Assembly (NCBI GenBank): GCA_024244665.1
Contig: JAAEOI010000142.1
Coordinates: 1-20,673, forward strand
Reading direction: 5' to 3'
From: Bacteroidota bacterium
GTDB taxonomy: Bacteria > Bacteroidota > Bacteroidia > Bacteroidales > GCA-2748055
Length of the DNA stretch: 20,673 nt
Of this stretch, positions 1-7,937 are shown in pieces. The position numbers and the translations under genes were made by a program. Under the pieces are notes generated by a model. The model did not search any database. It had not been told where the DNA came from and saw nothing but the letters and a program-made list of their open reading frames with translations. Positions within the stretch are counted from its first letter, which is position 1, and every line of letters begins with the position of its first letter.

Positions 1-2
1 AC

Positions 3-332
3 AATGGAATTCGAAATGCAGTAATTGGTCAACTTCAGCCATTGGCCATACGCCAGGATACAGGTGTTTTGTGGGAGAATTTTTTGGTTAGCGAAAGAGT
101 CAAACAAATAAGTCATAATAAAGATTTACGACAGTCCTATTTTTGGCGAACTACTCAGCAGCAGGAAGTTGATTATGTCGAAGAAGTCAATGGGACATTC
201 TTTGGTTATGAATTCAAATGGAGCGAACGGAAAACTATTAAATTCCCTAAAACATTTACCAATGGCTACGATTCATCCAACAAAGGAATAAACAGACATA
301 ACTTCAGGGAATTTGTATTTTTAGGTGAATAA
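3..332 (+). CDS. C-terminal fragment of an AAA-type ATPase with DUF4143 domain (5' truncated)
   Basis: The reading frame is open to the left edge and ends at a TAA at 330-332, so only about 109 C-terminal residues are visible. The TTG at 42 is not needed as a start, because in-frame codons before it read as conserved family sequence (NGIRNAVIG, then RQDTGVLWENFLVSER). That pattern, followed by a YFWRT...EVDYV stretch and a GYEFKW segment, is typical of the DUF4143 C-terminal domain of bacterial AAA ATPases (the 'ATP-binding protein' family), which has a restriction-endonuclease-like fold with a D/E-x-K style core. These proteins are common, often multicopy and of poorly known function. The P-loop part lies outside the window. 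Nothing links it to the carbohydrate genes downstream, from which it is separated by 132 nt containing a promoter candidate. Confidence 0.75.
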   Translation, partial: NGIRNAVIGQLQPLAIRQDTGVLWENFLVSERVKQISHNKDLRQSYFWRTTQQQEVDYVEEVNGTFFGYEFKWSERKTIKFPKTFTNGYDSSNKGINRHNFREFVFLGE

Positions 333-369
333 GACTAGCTCCCGGCAATACATCTGCATTTCATTTGAT

Positions 370-433
370 CCAAAAAGTGCAAATGAATGCCCGTATTGGG
401 TATTTACCCGAATGGGTTCATTCTCTATCTTTA
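370..433 (+). promoter_or_regulatory. Candidate promoter with conserved 41-nt operator-like element (copy 1)
   Basis: Positions 370-410 match 16951-16991 at 33 of 41 positions without gaps. The most conserved parts are the first 13 nt (CCAAAAAGTGCAA), a central CCC...TTG and the end (ATTTACCCG). TTTA at 403-406, then 19 nt, then TATCTTTA at 426-433 fits the Bacteroidota -33/-7 promoter layout (TTTG, 19-21 nt, TAnnTTTG). The second copy keeps the same spacing. Copy 1 also contains the inverted repeat GGGTA-TT-TACCC (398-409). It lies 31 nt upstream of the rhamnosidase start codon. The sequence match is observed; the promoter and operator roles are inferred. Confidence 0.5.
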
Positions 434-464
434 GGGAGTCTCAACCTACAAATCTCACTGCCAA

Positions 465-3155
465 ATGTTTACAAAAAAGGTTCATCTCAGATCACTCCTT
501 GTTCTATTCGCAATAATCACCGCCTGTACTTCCATTTCTACCACAGAAGTTGTAGATCTGCAGACCGAGGGAAGAGAGTCACCCCTTGGGATCGACAGGA
601 CACACCCCCGTTTCACCTGGAAGATAATCACAGAGGGGCAAGATGTGGAGCAGACTGCCTGCCAGATTCTGGTTGCTACCGATCCTTCGCTCCTGGCGGA
701 AGGAAGTGCAGATCTCTGGGATTCTGAGAAAATTGTCTCCGCTCAATCGGATATGGTAAGGTATGATGGAGCATCTCTTACTTCGGGCCTGGAGGTGTAT
801 TGGAAAGTGAGGATATGGGATGTCAATGATCAGCCCACTTCATGGAGCAATACTGGTTCATTTAGCATGGGATTGCTGGCACCGGAGGATTGGAAGGCCT
901 CCTGGATCGGACTTGACCGGGCGATTGGAATTGACCAGCCTGAAATTGAGAACCGCTTACTCTCGGCTCGCTATCTCAGAAAGGATTTCAGTGCTGATAA
1001 GCCGGTGAAAAGAGCCATGGCCCATATCATTGGCATGGGAACTTATGAACTATACCTCAATGGCAGCAAGGTGGGTGATCATGTGCTCTCCCCTGCCCTT
1101 TCAGAATACCCTAAACGCTCCTACTATGTCACTTACGATGTTACAGATCAACTTAAAGAAGGAGAAAATGCTGCAGGGGTAATCCTTGGGAATGGACGCT
1201 ATTTCTCACCCCGCATCACAGCCCCAACTCTCACCCTCACCTATGGATTCCCCAAACTGCTGCTGCAAATTGAAATTGAGTTCGAGGATGGCTCCAGGGT
1301 GCTGGTAGTCAGCGATGAATCATGGAAGCTCACCGCCAGTGGCCCCATCAGGGAGAACAACGAATATGATGGAGAGTATTATGATGCCCGCATGGAGCTT
1401 TCTGGCTGGGCCGAAGCCGGGTTCGAGGATTCAGGCTGGTTGGATGTGGAGCTGGTAGAGCCATCCTCCCCGGAAATCTCTTCGCAGATGATCGAACCCA
1501 TGAGGATCACCGAGACCTTGAAGCCCGTAGCCATGTCCAATCCAGAGCCAGGTATTTTTATCTATGACATGGGACAAAACATAGTGGGCTGGACAAAACT
1601 TACTGTGAAGGCCCGGGAGGGAGCGGTGATCAAACAGCGTTTTGCGGAAACTCTCAAAGAGGATGGCACCCTCTACCTTGCCAATATACGTGGAGCCAGG
1701 GTGACGGACACCTACATTACCAAAGGTGAAGGCTCTGAATTCTGGGAACCTAGATTTGTATTCCATGGTTTCAGGTATGTGGAGCTTAGCGGATACCCTG
1801 GAGAACCCGATTTGTCCACCCTGGAAGGAAAAGTGATCCATGATGACCTGGACTTAACCGGTACTTTTGAGTGTTCTGATCCACTGATCAACCAGGTTTA
1901 TAAAAATGCCATCTGGGGCTTGCGGGGCAACTACCGGAGTATACCAACCGACTGTCCCCAGCGGGATGAACGACAGGGATGGCTGGGCGATCGTGCAGCC
2001 GGATCGCGTGGTGAATCTTATATGTTCGACATCAGGAACTACTATAATAAGTGGCTGGTGGATATTTTCGATGCACAGAAGGAGAGCGGGAGCATATCGG
2101 ATGTAAACCCGGCATACTGGCCCTTATATGGCGACAATGTTACCTGGGCAGGAACTCCCATACAACTGGTAAAAATGCTTAATGACCAGTACGGCGACCA
2201 GGATGTAATCAGTGAGAGTTATGCCCCCATGAAAAAGTGGATCGATTACATGGTGGATACCTACATGGAAAATGACCTGATGCCCCGTGATATATACGGA
2301 GACTGGTGTGTTCCACCCATCGATCCAAAGGTGATTCATACCAAAGATCCGCTGCGCTTAACCGATGGCACCTACCTGGGAACCTCCTTTTTCTTTCATA
2401 ACCTGAGGCTGATGGAAGGGTACGCCGGGATGCTTGGAAAGGTGAAGGATAAAGCCTACTTCAGGGATCTATCTGATCGGATGGCCAAGGCATTTAACCA
2501 GGAGTTCTGGGATCCCGAAACGGGGAAATACAGCAACAATTCTGCCACTGCAAATATCCTGGCACTTGCCTTTGGGTTGGTCACGCCCGAAAACGAGCAG
2601 GTGGTATTCCATAACCTGGTGGAGAAAATCGAGACAGAGCACCATTCTCACATCACCACCGGACTTATCGGACAGCAATATTTTAACCGGATCCTTACTA
2701 AATATGGGAGGGCCGATCTGGCTCTGAAGGTCAATACACAAACCGACTACCCCGGTTACGGCTATATGATTGAAAACGGTGCAACCACCATCTGGGAACT
2801 ATGGAACGGGAATACGGCCGATCCGGCCATGAATTCGGGCAATCACGTGATGTTGCTGGGCGATTTCCTGATCTGGTTGTATGAGGACCTTGCCGGCATT
2901 AAGCCCGACCCACTGAATCCCGGTTTTAAGAACATCGTGATGAGACCAGTCCTGGTACCCGGTCTTGATCATGTGAAAGCCACTCACCGCTCACCCTATG
3001 GATTAATTGAAAGTGAATGGACCCATTCAGGAGACCTGTTCGACTGGCAGGTGAGCATCCCTCCAAACAGTCGTGCCACTCTATATATCCCGGGGAACGA
3101 TGAACCCCTGGACATAGGTTCTGGCACACATCATTTTACCAGTCAGCTAAATTAG
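465..3155 (+). CDS. Alpha-L-rhamnosidase, GH78 family, lipoprotein
   Basis: This 896-residue protein is predicted to release terminal alpha-L-rhamnose by an inverting mechanism. The N-terminus has basic residues, a hydrophobic stretch and the lipobox-like ITAC, so it is probably an outer-membrane or periplasmic lipoprotein. Domain order follows GH78: a fibronectin-like region (about 25-135), the Bac_rhamnosid_N beta-sandwich beginning at SWIGL (about 145-330), a second beta-sandwich (about 345-455), the (alpha/alpha)6 catalytic barrel (about 460-800) and a C-terminal beta-sandwich. The barrel carries TDCPQRDER at 495-503, where E502 matches the family general acid, and GATTIWELWNG from 772, where E778 matches the general base. 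Length is normal for the family. It is the first gene of a tight run, 5 nt before the next gene, behind a candidate regulated promoter. The family is secure; the exact rhamnoside substrate cannot be read from sequence. Confidence 0.93.
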   Translation: MFTKKVHLRSLLVLFAIITACTSISTTEVVDLQTEGRESPLGIDRTHPRFTWKIITEGQDVEQTACQILVATDPSLLAEGSADLWDSEKIVSAQSDMVRYDGASLTSGLEVYWKVRIWDVNDQPTSWSNTGSFSMGLLAPEDWKASWIGLDRAIGIDQPEIENRLLSARYLRKDFSADKPVKRAMAHIIGMGTYELYLNGSKVGDHVLSPALSEYPKRSYYVTYDVTDQLKEGENAAGVILGNGRYFSPRITAPTLTLTYGFPKLLLQIEIEFEDGSRVLVVSDESWKLTASGPIRENNEYDGEYYDARMELSGWAEAGFEDSGWLDVELVEPSSPEISSQMIEPMRITETLKPVAMSNPEPGIFIYDMGQNIVGWTKLTVKAREGAVIKQRFAETLKEDGTLYLANIRGARVTDTYITKGEGSEFWEPRFVFHGFRYVELSGYPGEPDLSTLEGKVIHDDLDLTGTFECSDPLINQVYKNAIWGLRGNYRSIPTDCPQRDERQGWLGDRAAGSRGESYMFDIRNYYNKWLVDIFDAQKESGSISDVNPAYWPLYGDNVTWAGTPIQLVKMLNDQYGDQDVISESYAPMKKWIDYMVDTYMENDLMPRDIYGDWCVPPIDPKVIHTKDPLRLTDGTYLGTSFFFHNLRLMEGYAGMLGKVKDKAYFRDLSDRMAKAFNQEFWDPETGKYSNNSATANILALAFGLVTPENEQVVFHNLVEKIETEHHSHITTGLIGQQYFNRILTKYGRADLALKVNTQTDYPGYGYMIENGATTIWELWNGNTADPAMNSGNHVMLLGDFLIWLYEDLAGIKPDPLNPGFKNIVMRPVLVPGLDHVKATHRSPYGLIESEWTHSGDLFDWQVSIPPNSRATLYIPGNDEPLDIGSGTHHFTSQLN

Positions 3156-3160
3156 GGATC

Positions 3161-5206
3161 ATGAGTAAGAACAATGGCAAGGTTGTGAAATGGTCAGTTT
3201 TAGGGATTATTGCCATGTCCCTTTTTTTAGGATGCTCCCCGAAAAAACCGGCTCAAAAACTGGTGGTCTTAACCTTCGATGATGCAGTCAGGTCCCACCT
3301 GGAGTATGTCGCCCCCATGCTGAAGGAGAAGGGATTTGGAGCTACTTTCTTTGTTTGTGATCTGTGGATGAGGGATACGGTGAACTTCTTACAATGGGAT
3401 GAGGTGGGTGAATTGCACCAGATGGGGTTTGAAATTGCAAATCATACCTGGGATCATGGTCATCTGACACAGGAGGAGGCCATTGATGCCATGGAAGAGA
3501 ATCTGGGGAAAGTAGACTCGGCCCTTCTGGCAAATGGAGTTCCCAGGCCTGTTACCTTTGGATACCCGGGAAACCTGTTTGCACCCGGTGCCGTGGAGAA
3601 GGTCCGGGAGCTGGGGTATAAATACGCCCGGCGGGGAATGCAACCCGAGATCCCCTATGGAAAGATTGCCCATGGCCCCCTCTATGATCCGGAAGTGAAC
3701 CATCCATTGGTGATTCCCACCACGGCAGATGCCTACCCGGAATGGACACTTGAATATTTCAAAACCATTATAGAGAGAGCCACTGTGGGGAAAACCATTG
3801 TGCTGCAATTTCACGGCGTGCCCGATGTAGCCCACCCATGGGTCCATACCGATCCTGAGCTGTTTGAAGAGTTTATGGACTACCTGGAAGAGCAGGATGT
3901 AAAAGTGATAGCCATAAATGAGCTGGATCAGTACCTGGATCTCCATGAAGTAAACGATCCTGCCCTTCACTATACTGCCGGGGCTCCGGGCCTGTATAAT
4001 CCCTGTCCCGAGGAGGGGGATGTATGGATCCTGGCCGGACAATCCAATATGCAGGGAGCCGGCCGTACACCGGATACCCTGGAGAGTCCACATATCTGGA
4101 TGATGAACCTGGATGACCGTTGGAGTTTAGCCCGGTCACCCATCCACAGGGTCTATGAAGCTGCTGCCCCGGCCCATGCGATTGCCTATTACGAACTGTA
4201 CGGGGATCCTGAGAGGACCCTGGAGCAACATATGCAATTCTTCAAAGAGAATGGGATCAAAAGCAAGCAGAATCCAATTGGAGGTGTTGGACCCGGCATC
4301 TACTTTGCCCGGCATATAAACAGTGCAACAGGACAGCCTGTGGGTGTGATTCCAGGAGCTCTGGGAGGATCCACCATCGACCAGTGGGATCCCGGTCACA
4401 TCCCTGGTGGGGATAGTTGTCTCTATGGCGCCATGTTGAACAGGATCCGCACTACGAATATGACTCAGGTCAAAGGTCTTGTTTGGTACCAGGGGGAATC
4501 AGAAGCCTTCCTGGGAGAACCGGAAACCTATGAGAAGAAGCTTCTTTCGTTCATTGACTCCTTCAGAGAGGACCTGGAAAAGCCTGATCTTCCCGTTCTG
4601 ATTGTCCAGATCGGTAGAATGATTACCCGGGATTCCCTCCTTGGAACACACTTTGAGGCCATCCGTGAGATCCAGCGACAGGTGGTGAAAAAACGAAGCA
4701 ATCTCTATCTTACTTCCGGCATCGATCTGGAACTGGATGACTGTGTCCACTTTTCCACCAACAGCAACGAAATACTGGGAACCAGGCTAGGAGAGATCGC
4801 TCTTTCAAATGTCTACAAGATACCGGATCATGGCAGGCAGATTGAACCACATAGTCTCGAACTCAAAAAAGATATCCAAAGCGGCACCTTTTACCTCCAT
4901 CTTCAATTTACCGGGGTTACAGGATCACTGGAATCGGAGGGTAACCCCAACAGATTTGAGCTTCGGTTCGGGAATACCACCGACTGGTTCCATGTGATTT
5001 CAAAGGTTGAAACGGATCCCACCGACCCTGCTGCACTTAAACTATATCTGTCTGGTGTTCCGGAAGTAAACGGCCAACTGATCTGCGGTCCCGGGCTCAA
5101 TCCCCACATGAACATCACCGATTCGAAGAACATGCCTGTTCCGGCGTTTGGCCCGATTGAGATCAATTTCACCGCACTAAAAAACAAGAAACTTATCATC
5201 GAATAA
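3161..5206 (+). CDS. Polysaccharide deacetylase (NodB) fused to SGNH/SASA-type acetylesterase, lipoprotein
   Basis: This 681-residue protein has two hydrolase domains in one chain. The signal peptide ends in SLFLGC, with lipobox Cys25. Residues about 33-260 are NodB-like (CE4): TFDDA at 38-42 gives the catalytic and metal aspartates D40/D41, HTWDH at 95-99 gives the metal histidines, and LQFHG resembles the last motif. The usual RxPY motif is replaced by a GYPGN segment, as in some divergent deacetylases. Residues about 284-560 are an SGNH/SASA carbohydrate-esterase domain: GQSNMQG with Ser295, GGSTI, WYQGES (442-447), and D527-x-x-H530 completing a triad. A beta-rich C-terminal region (about 570-681) follows. 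It would remove N- or O-acetyl groups from glycans at the cell surface or in the periplasm. Its TAA overlaps the next ATG by one base, implying translational coupling. Domains are secure; substrate is unknown. Confidence 0.88.
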   Translation: MSKNNGKVVKWSVLGIIAMSLFLGCSPKKPAQKLVVLTFDDAVRSHLEYVAPMLKEKGFGATFFVCDLWMRDTVNFLQWDEVGELHQMGFEIANHTWDHGHLTQEEAIDAMEENLGKVDSALLANGVPRPVTFGYPGNLFAPGAVEKVRELGYKYARRGMQPEIPYGKIAHGPLYDPEVNHPLVIPTTADAYPEWTLEYFKTIIERATVGKTIVLQFHGVPDVAHPWVHTDPELFEEFMDYLEEQDVKVIAINELDQYLDLHEVNDPALHYTAGAPGLYNPCPEEGDVWILAGQSNMQGAGRTPDTLESPHIWMMNLDDRWSLARSPIHRVYEAAAPAHAIAYYELYGDPERTLEQHMQFFKENGIKSKQNPIGGVGPGIYFARHINSATGQPVGVIPGALGGSTIDQWDPGHIPGGDSCLYGAMLNRIRTTNMTQVKGLVWYQGESEAFLGEPETYEKKLLSFIDSFREDLEKPDLPVLIVQIGRMITRDSLLGTHFEAIREIQRQVVKKRSNLYLTSGIDLELDDCVHFSTNSNEILGTRLGEIALSNVYKIPDHGRQIEPHSLELKKDIQSGTFYLHLQFTGVTGSLESEGNPNRFELRFGNTTDWFHVISKVETDPTDPAALKLYLSGVPEVNGQLICGPGLNPHMNITDSKNMPVPAFGPIEINFTALKNKKLIIE

Positions 5207-6525
5207 TGAGAAACCTCACCTCCACCCTTCTGTTTGGACTCATCCTTTATGCCTGCGGACCCACCCAGGAACCTAACTCATGGCAATCAGAGCCACTTCA
5301 GCCAGCTCCACCCTCTTCTCAAGGCTTCTCTGAAGTGAAGATTCAGAAAATAGATGAGCTATTCCAATCAAATATCGAAGAGGGAAATATTGCGGGTGCC
5401 ACTGCGCTGGTGGCCCGAAGGGGAAAAATCATCTACTACCAATCCACAGGATATAACGACCTGGAGAACAGGATTCCGCTTGAAAAGGAGGCCATTTTCA
5501 GGATCGCCTCCCAGACCAAGGGGATCACCTCAGTAGCCATTATGAAGCTCTATGAAGAGGGGAAACTGGGACTGCAGGATCCCGTTTCCAAACACCTTGC
5601 AGAGTTTAGTTATCCCGAGCTTATTGATCAATTTAATGCAAAAGATTCCAGTTATATATCCAGGCCCGCGAAACGCGAAGTGACCATCCAGGACCTCTTA
5701 ACCCATACCTCCGGGTATGCCTATCCCGGGAACGGTGGCGATGACGGCAATGCCATCTATGCCAGGGCGGGGATCATGAGCGGAGTGCCAATCACAAGCT
5801 CCACCCTGAAGGACGAAATGCAGAAGATATCCAAACTCCCGTTAGTCCACGAACCGGGCGAAAAATTTACCTACGGACTCAGTACCGATATTCTGGGATA
5901 CGTGGTGGAGGTACGGTCGGGGAAGAACCTGGAGGAGTATTTCAGATCTGAAATCTTTGATCCCCTTGGAATGGAGGATACCTACTTTCATTTGCCGAAG
6001 GACAAACATGCCCGCCTGATGAATCTCTACCGGGAGAGCCCTGATAACACTGGGCTCAGCAAAGCACCGGAGGCCATGGCTGGCTATCCGAAAAACACAA
6101 ATATGTACTATTCCGGAGGAGGCGGTCTCTCTTCTACGGCCATGGACTATGCCATATTTTTACAGATGCTGCTCAACCAGGGGGAATATAATGGAGTCAG
6201 GCTGCTTAAACCTGAAACCATTCAACTGATGCGTCGCAACCACATTGGTGAGCTGGTAGCTGGTTCCCTCTTTCTTCCTGCTACTCCCGATAAGTTTGGA
6301 CTTGGCTTCGAGGTCATGTTTCCTTCCGATGCCGATTCCATGCTGATTACAGAAGGCTCCTTTGGGTGGGGAGGTGCTTTTGGATCCCTTTACTGGATCG
6401 ACCCTGAGGAAGAACTCATTGCACACCTGGTGATTCAGAAGGCAGGTGACTACGCGCAATTGCGTTATGATTTTATCAATACGGTATACAGGGCTCTTGA
6501 GACTGAGCCGGTGGAAACAAGATGA
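5206..6525 (+). CDS. Beta-lactamase-fold serine hydrolase (class C/EstB-like), lipoprotein
   Basis: This 439-residue protein belongs to the beta-lactamase-related serine hydrolases (PF00144), which include esterases, D-aminopeptidases and DD-peptidases. The N-terminus has a lipobox (LYACG, Cys17). The SxxK motif is SQTK at 102-105, preceded by FRIA as usual. The second motif begins at Tyr223 and reads YGLS instead of YxN, as seen in many esterase-like members. A late GWGGAFGS segment takes the place of the KTG/HxG motif. This pattern suggests an esterase or transesterase rather than an antibiotic-resistance enzyme. The start codon overlaps the stop of the deacetylase/esterase fusion gene, so the two are probably co-translated. 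In this context a role in removing ester substituents from glycans is plausible but inferred. Confidence 0.85.
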   Translation: MRNLTSTLLFGLILYACGPTQEPNSWQSEPLQPAPPSSQGFSEVKIQKIDELFQSNIEEGNIAGATALVARRGKIIYYQSTGYNDLENRIPLEKEAIFRIASQTKGITSVAIMKLYEEGKLGLQDPVSKHLAEFSYPELIDQFNAKDSSYISRPAKREVTIQDLLTHTSGYAYPGNGGDDGNAIYARAGIMSGVPITSSTLKDEMQKISKLPLVHEPGEKFTYGLSTDILGYVVEVRSGKNLEEYFRSEIFDPLGMEDTYFHLPKDKHARLMNLYRESPDNTGLSKAPEAMAGYPKNTNMYYSGGGGLSSTAMDYAIFLQMLLNQGEYNGVRLLKPETIQLMRRNHIGELVAGSLFLPATPDKFGLGFEVMFPSDADSMLITEGSFGWGGAFGSLYWIDPEEELIAHLVIQKAGDYAQLRYDFINTVYRALETEPVETR

Positions 6526-6548
6526 GAATGAACTAAATTTCAGGACAA

Positions 6549-7931
6549 ATGGACAGAAAAGAGTTTCTCAGTACGGGTGCCATCCTTGGAGCAATGACCA
6601 TTGCCCCGGGAGGTAAGATCACCGGTCAAATAAAGGAAGATCCAAAGGAAGAGGATCTCTATCTGGATATCCCGGTTTACTGCAGCCACGAACACTGGGG
6701 ATCCATCTTCAGCATCGGACAGTTTCCCGGGGGATTTAATGCAGACCTCATGCCGGGTGCCCTCCCCCAGAGGGATACCGCCCTGGTGGACCTGCTGGCA
6801 GATCCATACATGGCAGGAAGCCTTATGGGCAATGGATTCAACCCTCTTAATGAGGAGAGGAACCAGCCGGTAGCCTATGTCGAATTGATCGAAGCCCTGA
6901 AAAACTTCAGGTTGAAAGGGACTTTTCTGAGCCTCAGGCTGGGGGTCAACCTGGCCTATGGATATGACATCCTCAAGCTCGATCCGGATCAGCTTTCAGG
7001 GATCAATCTACAGATCGGGGAGAATTACAAGAATCTCTTTGCCTGGAGTCAAACCCTGATGAAGAAGGCTTCCCTCGCCAACCTGATCAGGCCGGTTCAT
7101 CCGGAGTTCTACATGAGCGATTTTAACAGCTCTTCTGCCATTAAAGAGCTGGCATATACCTCCACTGTAATGCGGATCGATCCCCTCATCGACTTTTGGA
7201 AAGAGGAGCATCCCAGGAGGGATAAACTGGCCGGTGCCTTTGGTACCGATCCGGTGGATGCCAGGTCATGGAGGGAGTTTCTTGAAAAGCTATTCAAAAG
7301 GATTGAAGCCAGGGGCTGCCTGGGTATTAAGCAGTTGCAGGCCTATCGTCGCAATCTGGATTTTGAACCGGCAGATGATAAATCGGTGGTTTTCAGAGGG
7401 AAGCTCAATGAGCAGGAGAAGAAGAGATTTCAGGATTGGGTGGTACATGCCTGTTGTGAACTGGCCAACCAGAGGCACTGGCCACACCAGGTTCATGTGG
7501 GTACTCATAACCATCCCCTCTCCAATCCTTTGCCCCTCTCCTCACTGGCCAGGCGCTATCCAAATCAGAAAATCGTTATGCTCCACTGCTGGCCCTACCT
7601 GGATGAGACCGGATACCTGGCCCAGGCCCATCCCAATGTCTATATGGATACCTGCTGGCAGCCCATTCTTAATCCGGAATTTCTAAGAAAATCCCTGCAA
7701 ACCTGGCTGGGTTATATCCCGCTCAACAAGATCACCATGAGCAACGATTCCACTTCGGTGGAGATGGCTGCAGGTGCTTCTATGATTACAAGAAAGGTAC
7801 TCAAAGGGGCGCTTGACACACAAAAATCCCATGCAGGACTAACAGATTATGAAGAGAGGGAAATTGCTGCCCAACTACTTCACAACAATGCGGTGGATAT
7901 CTACAAACTAGGTACTAAACTCTCAATCTAA
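6549..7931 (+). CDS. Amidohydrolase-family metal-dependent hydrolase, probably exported
   Basis: This 460-residue protein looks like a member of the amidohydrolase superfamily (Amidohydro_2/COG2159-like). Visible metal-site candidates are H47-E-H49 (in SHEHWGS) near the start of the barrel, H316 and H320 (HVGTHNH), H346 (MLHCWPY) and D400 (SNDST), in the order expected for the TIM-barrel metal site. The N-terminus (DRKEFLSTGAILGA) resembles the 'RREFL' export signals common in Bacteroidota but has RK rather than two arginines, so Tat export is uncertain. It lies 23 nt after the serine hydrolase gene and 6 nt before the GH99-like gene, so it is probably in the same transcript. Relatives act as lactonases, decarboxylases or amide hydrolases. 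A lactone or uronic-acid derivative would fit the locus, but this is a guess. Confidence 0.75.
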   Translation: MDRKEFLSTGAILGAMTIAPGGKITGQIKEDPKEEDLYLDIPVYCSHEHWGSIFSIGQFPGGFNADLMPGALPQRDTALVDLLADPYMAGSLMGNGFNPLNEERNQPVAYVELIEALKNFRLKGTFLSLRLGVNLAYGYDILKLDPDQLSGINLQIGENYKNLFAWSQTLMKKASLANLIRPVHPEFYMSDFNSSSAIKELAYTSTVMRIDPLIDFWKEEHPRRDKLAGAFGTDPVDARSWREFLEKLFKRIEARGCLGIKQLQAYRRNLDFEPADDKSVVFRGKLNEQEKKRFQDWVVHACCELANQRHWPHQVHVGTHNHPLSNPLPLSSLARRYPNQKIVMLHCWPYLDETGYLAQAHPNVYMDTCWQPILNPEFLRKSLQTWLGYIPLNKITMSNDSTSVEMAAGASMITRKVLKGALDTQKSHAGLTDYEEREIAAQLLHNNAVDIYKLGTKLSI

Positions 7932-7937
7932 CTGAAC

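Noticed and set aside
398..409. GGGTA-TT-TACCC inverted repeat as a stand-alone operator.
   Set aside because: It is not preserved in the second copy of the element (the left arm is lost), so it cannot define the shared site by itself.
3389..4093. Long open frame on the minus strand (234 codons) opposite the deacetylase/esterase gene.
   Set aside because: It has no recognisable domain and lies wholly within a gene with clear catalytic motifs on the + strand. The similar minus-strand frames at 12822-13460 and 17379-17951 are rejected for the same reason.
5206..6525. Antibiotic-resistance beta-lactamase.
   Set aside because: The YxN and KTG motifs are replaced by YGLS and GWGG-type segments, and the gene is coupled to glycan esterase genes; an esterase-like role is more likely.
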